Of a DNA stretch of 5,276 bases, positions 1-5,276 are shown in pieces. Position 1 is the stretch's first letter, and the number at the start of each line of letters is the position of its first letter. Location of the stretch: the NCBI GenBank assembly GCA_004296785.1, contig SCVU01000307.1, positions 1-5,276 of the forward strand, given 5' to 3'. The notes under the pieces are model-generated. The model ran no database searches, was not told the DNA's origin, and worked only from the letters and a program-made list of their open reading frames with translations. A program made the translations under genes and the position numbers. The stretch comes from Planctomycetota bacterium (GTDB lineage: Bacteria; Planctomycetota; UBA1135; GCA-002686595).

Positions 1-2
1 CG

Positions 3-2636
3 AAGCGCAAGTCGCGCGGCGAAGCGCGCGGCCTCGCGCGCGTCGGTCGCTTCGTCAGCGACTTCGTGTTCGGACGCGACCTCGACGATGCGACCGCGGC
101 GCGCCTGGGCGAGATCAAGGGCCTGTGCCTGATCGCGTTCTCGCTGTTCCTGCTGCTCGCGCTGATCTCGTTCTACCGCCCCGTCGGCGATCCGGCCGCG
201 GACGGCTGGAACTGGTGCGGCAAGGTCGGCGCGTACTTCGCGAACTGCGCGCTCGTCGCGCTCGGCTGGGCGTCGTTCCTGCTGTGCTTCCTCGGCGGGA
301 GCTGGGGCCTCGTGCTGCTCGCGCGCAAGAAGCTCTCGATGCCCGTGCTGCGCGTCGCGGGCGGCGCGGTGTTCCTGTTCTCGGTCGCGCTGCTGCTGCA
401 GCTCGGCCTCGGCGACATCGTCGAGTCCGACAACAGCCTGCCGTACGGGCCGGGCGGCTACGCGGCGCTGCGCCTCGTCGGTCCGATCGGCGACGCGCTG
501 CAGCCCGAGACCGCGGTGCTGATCGACAAGTTCGGCCGCCCGGGACTGTGGATCGTGTTGCTCGCGACCGCGCTGGTGAGTTTCGCGCTCGCGACCGAGT
601 TCGCGTTCTATCCGGCGCTCAAGGCGCTCAACGACTGGCTCGCCGAGCGGCGCGAGAAGCGCGGCGAGAGCCTGGTCGCCGCCGTGTGGGGCTGGACGCG
701 CCGCACGTTCGCGGCGCTGTGGCGCTTCCTGCGCGGTGCGGATCTCGAAGCGGAGACGCCGGCCGAGCTCAAGCCCGCGACGCGCCGCGCGAAGTCGGCG
801 CCGGCGACGACGGGCAAGCTCGGCTTCGACGACGACGCCGACGAGAAGTCCGACGACGACGAGCCCGCGGCTGAAGTTCCGGCCGCCGCGGTGCCCGCGA
901 AGGGCAAGAAGGCCGCGGCGCTCGTCGAGCCCGACGAGGAGGACGACGACGCGCAGCCGGTGCGCCCGCTCGTCAACGCGCCCGAGGACATCGAGGACGA
1001 CGACGAGGACAAGGCCGACGAGGCCGCGCTCGCGGAAGTCGAGCCCGTCGAGCCCGCGAGCAAGAAGCGCCGCGCGAAAGCGGCCGCCGCGCGCGCCTAC
1101 GAGCCGCCGACGCCGCCGATCGGGCCGTGGAAGTTCCCGCCGCCGGAGCTGTTGGAGCCGCCCACGCGCCAGACCGCCGACGACGAGAAGCAGATCGAGG
1201 CGCAGGCGCGCCGGCTCGAGCAGGCGCTCGCGTCGTTCCGCGTCGAGGCGCAGGTCGTCGGCGCGAAGGTCGGCCCGACGGTCACGCTGTTCGAGCTCGA
1301 AGTGAGCCAGGGCACGCGCCTCAACAAGGTCACGCAGTTGTCGAGCGAGATCGCCGCGACGCTGCGCGCGCGGTCGGTGCGCATCATCGCGCCGATCCCG
1401 GGCAAGGCGACGATCGGCGTCGAGGTCCCGAACTCCGGCCGCCGCGTCGTGCGGATCAGCGAGCTCGTCACGCAGAAGGCCTACGACACGCGGCAGATCG
1501 CGCTGCCGTTCTTCCTCGGCATGGACACCGAGGGCAATCCGATGGTCGAGGACCTCGCGAAGATGCCGCACTTGCTGATCGCCGGTACGACCGGCTCGGG
1601 CAAGTCGGTGTGCATCAACACGATCCTCGCGAGCCTGTTGCTCACGCGCTCGCCGCACGACGCGAAGCTGATCCTGATCGACCCGAAGCAGGTCGAGCTC
1701 GCGATGTTCGCGAGCGTGCCGCACCTGATGCTGCCCGTCGTCACCGACCCGAAGCACGCGACGCAGGTGCTGCTGTGGGCGGTCGAGAAGATGGAGGGGC
1801 GCTACGACCTCTTCAAGAACGCCGGCGTGCGCAACATCAAGATGTACAACGCGCTCTCGGAGGAGCAGCTGCGCAAGCAGCTCGGCGACAACTTCGACGA
1901 GGAGCGCACGCCGCGCCACGTGCCGTACATCGTGCTGGTCGTCGACGAGATGGCCGACCTGATGATGACGGCGAAGAAAGAGGCCGAGATGGCGATCACG
2001 CGCCTCGCGCAGAAGTCGCGCGCGGTCGGCATCCACGTGATCGTCGCGACGCAGCGGCCGTCGACGGACGTGATCACCGGCGTCATCAAGGGCAATCTGC
2101 CGACGCGCATCGCGTTCCAGGTCGCGAGCAAGATCGACAGCCGCGTGATCCTCGACTCGTCGGGCGCCGAGAAGCTGCTCGGCCAGGGCGACATGCTGTA
2201 CACGCCGCCGTCCTCCTCGCAGATCCGCCGCGTGCAGGGCGCGCTCGTCGAGGACCACGAGCTGCAGAAGCTCGTCGACTTCGTGTGCGGCGAGGCCGCG
2301 CCGAACTTCAGCCAGGAGCTCGTGCAGGTCGCCGCCGGCAAGAGCGAGGGCGGCGCCGAAGGCCCGATGAATCCGGAGGAGGACGAGCTGTGGGACGACG
2401 CCGTCCGCGTGATCCTCAAGACCAAGCGCGGCTCGGCCAGCCTGCTGCAGCGCGCGCTCGGCGTCGGCTACACGCGCGCATCGCGGTTGATCGACATGAT
2501 GACCGCCGAGCGGATCCTCGGTGAGTTCAAGGGCAGCAAGGCTCGCGAAGTGTTGATGACGCTCGAACAATGGGAGAAGGCGCACGGCAAGGCGTCGGTT
2601 CCCGATCTCGACGAAGAGGACGAAGATGCAGAGTGA
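3..2636 (+). CDS. ftsK: FtsK/SpoIIIE family DNA translocase, 5'-partial
   Basis: Septal ATP-driven DNA pump that clears and aligns chromosome termini during division and activates XerCD recombination. Residues are numbered from the GTG at 66, but the frame is open back to base 3 and reads a basic stretch (KRKSRG...RVGRFVSDF), so the true start probably lies upstream of the window. Seen in order: four hydrophobic helices (about 20-37, 60-85, 95-113, 161-177); an Asp/Glu/Ala/Lys-rich linker (about 225-350); the alpha domain (about 377-470, with the PIPGK and EVPN motifs); the RecA-like motor with Walker A GTTGSGKS (507-514), DPKQVEL (539-545), Walker B ending in DEMAD (D627, E628), ATQRPS (661-666) and LLGQGDML (704-711); and a gamma winged helix (about 773-840) with GYTRASRLID. 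All catalytic motifs are intact. At least 856 residues is a normal family length. It ends in a short acidic tail and overlaps the next gene by 11 bases. Family identity is very secure. Confidence 0.97.
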   Translation, partial: KRKSRGEARGLARVGRFVSDFVFGRDLDDATAARLGEIKGLCLIAFSLFLLLALISFYRPVGDPAADGWNWCGKVGAYFANCALVALGWASFLLCFLGGSWGLVLLARKKLSMPVLRVAGGAVFLFSVALLLQLGLGDIVESDNSLPYGPGGYAALRLVGPIGDALQPETAVLIDKFGRPGLWIVLLATALVSFALATEFAFYPALKALNDWLAERREKRGESLVAAVWGWTRRTFAALWRFLRGADLEAETPAELKPATRRAKSAPATTGKLGFDDDADEKSDDDEPAAEVPAAAVPAKGKKAAALVEPDEEDDDAQPVRPLVNAPEDIEDDDEDKADEAALAEVEPVEPASKKRRAKAAAARAYEPPTPPIGPWKFPPPELLEPPTRQTADDEKQIEAQARRLEQALASFRVEAQVVGAKVGPTVTLFELEVSQGTRLNKVTQLSSEIAATLRARSVRIIAPIPGKATIGVEVPNSGRRVVRISELVTQKAYDTRQIALPFFLGMDTEGNPMVEDLAKMPHLLIAGTTGSGKSVCINTILASLLLTRSPHDAKLILIDPKQVELAMFASVPHLMLPVVTDPKHATQVLLWAVEKMEGRYDLFKNAGVRNIKMYNALSEEQLRKQLGDNFDEERTPRHVPYIVLVVDEMADLMMTAKKEAEMAITRLAQKSRAVGIHVIVATQRPSTDVITGVIKGNLPTRIAFQVASKIDSRVILDSSGAEKLLGQGDMLYTPPSSSQIRRVQGALVEDHELQKLVDFVCGEAAPNFSQELVQVAAGKSEGGAEGPMNPEEDELWDDAVRVILKTKRGSASLLQRALGVGYTRASRLIDMMTAERILGEFKGSKAREVLMTLEQWEKAHGKASVPDLDEEDEDAE
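826..1071 (+). repeat. Acidic low-complexity linker of FtsK, GAC/GAG-rich
   Basis: This part of ftsK is dominated by GAC, GAG and GCC/GCG codons, giving runs of Asp and Glu separated by Ala/Pro/Lys patches and ending in a basic KKRRAKAAAAR segment just before the motor region. Linkers between the membrane and motor parts of FtsK vary widely in length and sequence and are expected to be disordered. The trinucleotide repetition makes length variation between strains likely. No separate function is evident. Confidence 0.7.
2382..2585 (+). other. FtsK gamma winged-helix domain (C-terminus of ftsK)
   Basis: This segment encodes the domain that in Escherichia coli FtsK reads the polar KOPS sequences and contacts XerD. 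The recognition helix reads GYTRASRLIDMM. As recalled, E. coli has GYNRAARIIEQM, with N1296, R1300 and E1303 contacting KOPS. Here the equivalents are Thr803, Arg807 and Asp810, so the central arginine is kept and the other two are replaced by modest changes. A conserved Arg-Glu-Val-Leu-Met follows in the wing. This domain is expected to work as a normal DNA reader. The exact DNA word it recognises cannot be read from the window. Confidence 0.85.
2613..2620 (+). promoter_or_regulatory. Shine-Dalgarno for the FtsK-like gene, inside the end of ftsK
   Basis: The purine stretch GAAGAGGA ends five bases before the ATG at 2626, which is good spacing for 16S rRNA pairing and fixes the start of the next gene. 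It also codes for part of the acidic tail of FtsK. The ATG precedes the ftsK stop (2634-2636), so ribosomes ending ftsK are well placed to start the next gene. Confidence 0.6.
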
Positions 2637-4536
2637 ATCGAATCGCGCACCGACTCCGGTCGAGCGCGGCGTCGCCGTCGTGGCCCTGCTCGCCGGAGCC
2701 GTGCTGCTCGTCAGCGTCATCCTGAAGATGAGTCAGGGCGTCGCGTCCGACGCGGGGCCGTGGACGCGCGCGATCGCGCGCCTGATCGACGTGCTGGGCG
2801 AGCTGCCCGTGCTCGTGCTCGCCGTCGGTCTGTCCGGCATCGGCGGGGTCGCGGTTGCGCGGCGCGAGCCGACGCCGCTCGCGCGTTCGATGGTCGGCCT
2901 GCTCGGCGTGGTGTTCGGCCTTTCGCTCGTGCTCGGGGCGATCACCAACGGCCACGGCGGTGAATTCGGCGGCTTCTTCCAGCGCGCGCTGGGCGGGCTC
3001 GCGGCCGGCATCGCCGGATTCGCGACCGGCGTAATGCTCGTGCTGGCAGCGACTTGGGTCGCCTTCCGCGCACCCTCCGCCGGGCACGCGGAGAATTCGG
3101 TCCACTCCGGCGGCGACCTGGACGCTTTAACACGTCGGCCCGATGACGACGGGGTCACGACCGCGGAAGCGACCGCGCTCGGACACCGCGCCGTCGTGCA
3201 ACCGATCGCGAGCAGCACTGCGGAGGAGGTCTCCGCGCTGCGCTCGCGCGGCGGGATCCCCGCCGGCACACGCCCGCTCTCGACCGACGATGTCCGCCCC
3301 GAAGCCCCAAGTCCGATTGCACGTGCATCCGCTCCGGGCGGGGTTGCCGAAGTCGACGCCGCCGGCGCGCAGCCTGTTGGCGCGCATGTGGTTGGTTGGG
3401 CGCGGGTCGGAAGCGGCGCCCGCGCCGAAGCCGAACTCGAATCGACCGCCGAGCGAACCGCCGAGCCCGCCCGTGACGCGCTCCGCGCTCGCGCCGCGCA
3501 GTTTGAAGCTCGAGTTGCGGATGCTCATCGCGCGGTAGAGCCGCTCGCAGTCGAACCGCTCGTCGAGCCGGCGCGCCCGCGCTGGGAGTCGATCACCGAG
3601 GCGGGCGAGCTCGAACCCGAGACGCGCGTCGAAGAGCGCGGCCCGACGCCGGCGAAGTGGGAGCAGGACGCGCTGCTCTCACCCGTCGAGCCGGTCAGCG
3701 CCGCGGCCGAGTCCGCCGATGCGGACGCCGAAACCGAGGCGCGCGCCGAAACCGAGCGCGGCTTCGACTGGACCGGCGACGTGGGGCCCACCGCCGGTGC
3801 GGGGACCGATGCGCTCGCGCCGTCCGTCGGCGACGTCGCGAGCGCGAGCGCGAGCGCGCCGCAGCCCGCGCCGCCCGCCGTGGAGCCGGAGGAAGTGCTC
3901 GCGCTGCAGACCTCGGCGACGTTCGAGCCCGTGGCGGCGGTCGAGGCGGACGAACCCGTCGAGGTCGCCGAATCCGCGAAGCCCGCGCCCGTCCAGCAAC
4001 CGACGCTGTTCGAGCTGGAGGAACCCGAGCTCGATCCGATGCCCGAGCGCGAGCAGGCACGCGAGAGCGAAGCCGCGCCGCGCGAAGCGCCGCCGGCGAG
4101 CGCGGCGCCGGAACGCGAGCCGGCCGCGAGCGAGCCCGCGGCCGCGGAACTGCCCGAGCGCGAGCTCGTGCCGGCCCCGCGGGTCGTCGCGCAGGAGCTG
4201 CGCGTCGTCACCGATCCCGAGCCGATCGTCGAGATCGTCGCCGAGGAGCCGACGATCGAGGTCGAGCCCGAAACCACCGCGGCCGCCGCGGACGACGCCG
4301 ATGCCGCGCTCGGCGGGCACGGCGCGCAGCTGCGCCAATGCGGACTCCTGTTCATCGATCGCCAGCGCGTCGCGGTGTCGATGCTGCAGCGCGAATTCGG
4401 CATGGACTTCAAGCAAGCCACGGAGATGCTCGACGAGCTGCAGCAACTCGGCCTGATCGGGCCGTACATGGGCGGCACGCGCAGGGATATCCTGATGGAT
4501 CGCGAGAGCTGGCTCGCGGCCGTCGCGCGGATCTAG
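2626..4536 (+). CDS. Motorless FtsK-like membrane protein with C-terminal gamma-type winged helix
   Basis: Not a family I can name; 636 residues. Seen: four hydrophobic helices (about 15-33, 60-78, 89-106, 125-147), with a Gly-rich loop before the fourth (GGEFGG...LGGLAAGIAG) resembling the last loop and helix of FtsK membrane domains. A long, probably disordered linker (about 150-565) rich in Ala, Glu, Pro and Val follows. The C-terminal 70 residues align without gaps to the gamma domain of the adjacent FtsK, sharing LQR, the turn glycine, the Gly before the wing, an Arg-(Asp/Glu)-hydrophobic-Leu-Met strand and a following Trp. No Walker A, Walker B or other ATPase motif occurs, so it cannot translocate DNA by itself. 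The start is set by the ribosome binding site at 2613-2620; it overlaps ftsK by 11 bases and precedes rimO by 33. Inference: a division-site partner or regulator of FtsK, perhaps joining its ring or binding DNA or Xer. The winged helix alone could instead be an unrelated helix-turn-helix. Confidence 0.85.
   Translation: MQSESNRAPTPVERGVAVVALLAGAVLLVSVILKMSQGVASDAGPWTRAIARLIDVLGELPVLVLAVGLSGIGGVAVARREPTPLARSMVGLLGVVFGLSLVLGAITNGHGGEFGGFFQRALGGLAAGIAGFATGVMLVLAATWVAFRAPSAGHAENSVHSGGDLDALTRRPDDDGVTTAEATALGHRAVVQPIASSTAEEVSALRSRGGIPAGTRPLSTDDVRPEAPSPIARASAPGGVAEVDAAGAQPVGAHVVGWARVGSGARAEAELESTAERTAEPARDALRARAAQFEARVADAHRAVEPLAVEPLVEPARPRWESITEAGELEPETRVEERGPTPAKWEQDALLSPVEPVSAAAESADADAETEARAETERGFDWTGDVGPTAGAGTDALAPSVGDVASASASAPQPAPPAVEPEEVLALQTSATFEPVAAVEADEPVEVAESAKPAPVQQPTLFELEEPELDPMPEREQARESEAAPREAPPASAAPEREPAASEPAAAELPERELVPAPRVVAQELRVVTDPEPIVEIVAEEPTIEVEPETTAAAADDADAALGGHGAQLRQCGLLFIDRQRVAVSMLQREFGMDFKQATEMLDELQQLGLIGPYMGGTRRDILMDRESWLAAVARI
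3304..3538 (+). other. Codon-pattern anomaly inside the linker; possible compensated frameshift
   Basis: In the frame of the membrane protein, 30 of 78 codons here end in A or T (about 62% G/C), against about 88-90% in the 40 codons before and after. The frame one base later has only 9 of 78 A/T-ending codons (about 88% G/C) and closes at a TAG at 3536-3538. A CCCC run sits at 3305-3308, at the left edge. The main frame still gives an Ala/Glu/Val-rich product like the flanking linker, so it remains the annotated frame. The alternatives are two compensating indels, real or from sequencing, or a compositional patch. Confidence 0.5.
3838..3858 (+). repeat. Short tandem hexamer (GCGAGC) x3.5 in the linker
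   Basis: Three full copies of GCGAGC plus a final GCG are in phase with the reading frame and encode alternating Ala and Ser. It lies in the disordered linker, where in-frame gain or loss of a copy would be tolerated. No other role is visible. Confidence 0.7.
4324..4533 (+). other. FtsK gamma-like winged-helix domain in the motorless protein
   Basis: Residues about 567-636 follow the helix-helix-wing plan of FtsK gamma: VAVSMLQREFGMDF, then KQATEMLDELQQLGLIG, then a wing with GGTRRDILM and a terminal SWLAAVARI helix. Compared with the neighbouring FtsK gamma, the recognition helix has changed. Where FtsK has T-R-A-S-R, this has K-Q-A-T-E (596-600), so the key arginine becomes Glu600, while Asp603 matches FtsK Asp810. 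DNA specificity is therefore probably different or lost, or the surface binds protein. The fold assignment rests on pattern matching by eye. Confidence 0.75.
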
Positions 4537-4569
4537 CGCGCGCGTCCGCCCCGCGGCTCTCCCCCCAAC
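4537..4569 (+). other. Short intergenic spacer before rimO, no terminator or Shine-Dalgarno seen
   Basis: Thirty-three bases separate the TAG at 4534-4536 from the GTG at 4570. The spacer is pyrimidine- and C-rich (CTCTCCCCCC) immediately before the start, with no purine ribosome binding motif. There is a weak CGCGC/GCGCG inverted pair around the stop but no T run, so a terminator is not supported. Co-transcription of the three genes is the simplest reading. rimO translation may depend on coupling or on unstructured mRNA. Confidence 0.5.
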
Positions 4570-5276
4570 GTGGTTCGCCCCTCCGTCGTCTCGCTGGTCC
4601 ACCTCGGTTGCGCGCGCAACCTCGTCGACTCGGAGGTGGTGCTCGCGCGACTCGCGGAGCGCGGCCTCGTCGTCAGCGGTGACGAGCGCGAGGCCGACGT
4701 CGTCGTGCTGAACACGTGCTCGTTCATCGGGCCGGCGCGCGAGGAGTCGGAGCAGCAGATCCGGCGGCTCGTGCGGCGCAAGAAGAAGCGCGAGCTGCGC
4801 GCGGTCGTCGTCGCGGGCTGCCTCGTGTCGCGCTACCAGCACACGCTCGAGAAGCGCTTCCCCGACGTCGACCTGTGGGCGGAGATCTCCGACGGCGTCG
4901 AGCTCGCCACGCGCGTCGCCGCGCTCGGCCGCGGCGAGGGCGTGCCGCGCTACCTCGCGGCGGAGCGGCCCGGTGCCGAGCGCGAGGGCGCGCGGCTGCT
5001 CGCGACGCCGGGCTCGTACGCGTACCTGCGGATCAGCCACGGCTGCGATCACACGTGCAGCTTCTGCGCGATCCCCGCGATCCGCGGCCCGCACCGCTCG
5101 AAGCGCCCCGAGGCGCTCGAACAGGAGGCGCGCGAGCTCGTCGAACAAGGGGTGCGCGAGCTCGTGCTCGTCGCCGAGGACCTGACCGCGTGGGGGCGCG
5201 ACATCGGCGCCGAGCTGCCGGCGCTCGTCGAGCGGCTCGCGGAACTGCCGGGCGAGCACAAGTTGCGCCTGATGTA
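4570..5276 (+). CDS. rimO: Ribosomal protein S12 methylthiotransferase RimO, 3'-partial
   Basis: Cytosolic radical-SAM enzyme that adds a methylthio group to a conserved aspartate of ribosomal protein S12. The 235 codons present cover the N-terminal methylthiotransferase domain and the start of the radical-SAM barrel; the family is about 430-450 residues, so roughly half lies beyond the window. Cluster ligands of the first domain: Cys14 (HLGCARNLVDSE), Cys50 (NTCSFI), Cys84 (AGCLVSRY). The radical-SAM motif is C159-x3-C163-x2-C166, followed by AIPAIRG and HRSK. The NLVDSE and CSFCAIP-IRG signatures favour RimO over the tRNA enzyme MiaB. GTG 4570 is the only usual start codon between the upstream in-frame TAG and the conserved core. 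Oddities: AEDLTAWG where RimO usually has a QDTT-x-YG type motif, and LWAEISDG where a Gly-Thr-Gly type turn is usual. These suggest a divergent but probably active enzyme. Confidence 0.92.
   Translation, partial: MVRPSVVSLVHLGCARNLVDSEVVLARLAERGLVVSGDEREADVVVLNTCSFIGPAREESEQQIRRLVRRKKKRELRAVVVAGCLVSRYQHTLEKRFPDVDLWAEISDGVELATRVAALGRGEGVPRYLAAERPGAEREGARLLATPGSYAYLRISHGCDHTCSFCAIPAIRGPHRSKRPEALEQEARELVEQGVRELVLVAEDLTAWGRDIGAELPALVERLAELPGEHKLRLM

Noticed and set aside
3127..3528. Antisense open frame with a Gly/Phe/Asn-containing product
   Set aside because: It shares the high third-position G/C of the anomalous stretch, so it was considered as an embedded gene. It has only a weak purine motif before its ATG, no recognisable domain, and lies inside a continuous sense gene.
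4000..4020. PTLFELE in the linker of the motorless protein resembles TLFELE in the FtsK alpha domain, with 14 identical bases (ACGCTGTTCGAGCT)
   Set aside because: It would be an attractive relic of a lost motor, but it is too short in GC-rich, Glu/Leu-rich sequence and the flanking residues do not align.
3525..4478. Antisense open frame (317 codons) opposite the linker
   Set aside because: Its Ser/Ala/Gly-rich translation is what the complement of an Ala/Glu/Pro linker gives, with no recognisable domain.
4520..4569. Possible terminator around the stop of the FtsK-like gene
   Set aside because: Only a five-base CGCGC/GCGCG pairing with no T tract, and such pairings are common by chance at this GC content.
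3679..5259. Long antisense open frame (526 codons) across the end of the FtsK-like gene and rimO
   Set aside because: It is Arg/Ala/Leu/Asp-rich, the usual shadow of GC-rich coding DNA, and runs antisense to the conserved RimO cysteine motifs and the winged helix.
1..5276. KOPS-like GGGNAGGG words, CRISPR arrays, tRNA genes, insertion-sequence ends
   Set aside because: None was found on reading through. The window is nearly all coding, with uniform composition apart from the one linker stretch.

Overview
The window is very GC-rich bacterial DNA (codon third positions about 90% G/C over most coding stretches). It holds three tightly packed genes, all on the plus strand, and looks like part of one operon. 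The order is an FtsK/SpoIIIE-type DNA translocase (5' end outside the window), a 636-residue membrane protein built like an FtsK without its motor, and the first 235 codons of rimO, the ribosomal protein S12 methylthiotransferase (3' end outside the window). The four-helix FtsK and high GC suggest a Gram-negative-type, high-GC lineage such as Planctomycetota, Myxococcota or a relative. This placement is a guess from style and gene order, not from a diagnostic marker.

Layout: bases 3-2636 encode FtsK, with four membrane helices, a long acidic low-complexity linker, the alpha/RecA-like motor with intact Walker A and B, and a C-terminal gamma winged helix. The next gene starts inside the end of ftsK (ATG at 2626, stop of ftsK at 2634-2636), with a purine-rich ribosome binding site just upstream, so translation is probably coupled. 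That gene, 2626-4536, has four N-terminal membrane helices, about 420 residues of Ala/Glu/Pro/Val-rich linker, and a C-terminal domain that aligns with the FtsK gamma winged helix. No P-loop or Walker B lies between them. After 33 bases without an evident terminator or Shine-Dalgarno sequence, rimO begins at a GTG (4570) and runs off the window.

How they fit together: FtsK pumps chromosomal DNA at the division septum and activates XerCD recombination through its gamma domain. The middle gene shares both ends of that architecture (membrane anchor and DNA/Xer-binding winged helix), so the most economical inference is an accessory or regulatory FtsK-like subunit at the septum. ftsK/spoIIIE next to rimO is a neighbourhood known in other bacteria, and the motorless FtsK-like gene sits between them. 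It is the most interesting item here. A secondary oddity is a stretch of about 235 bases inside its linker (3304-3538) whose codon third-position pattern points to a different reading frame.
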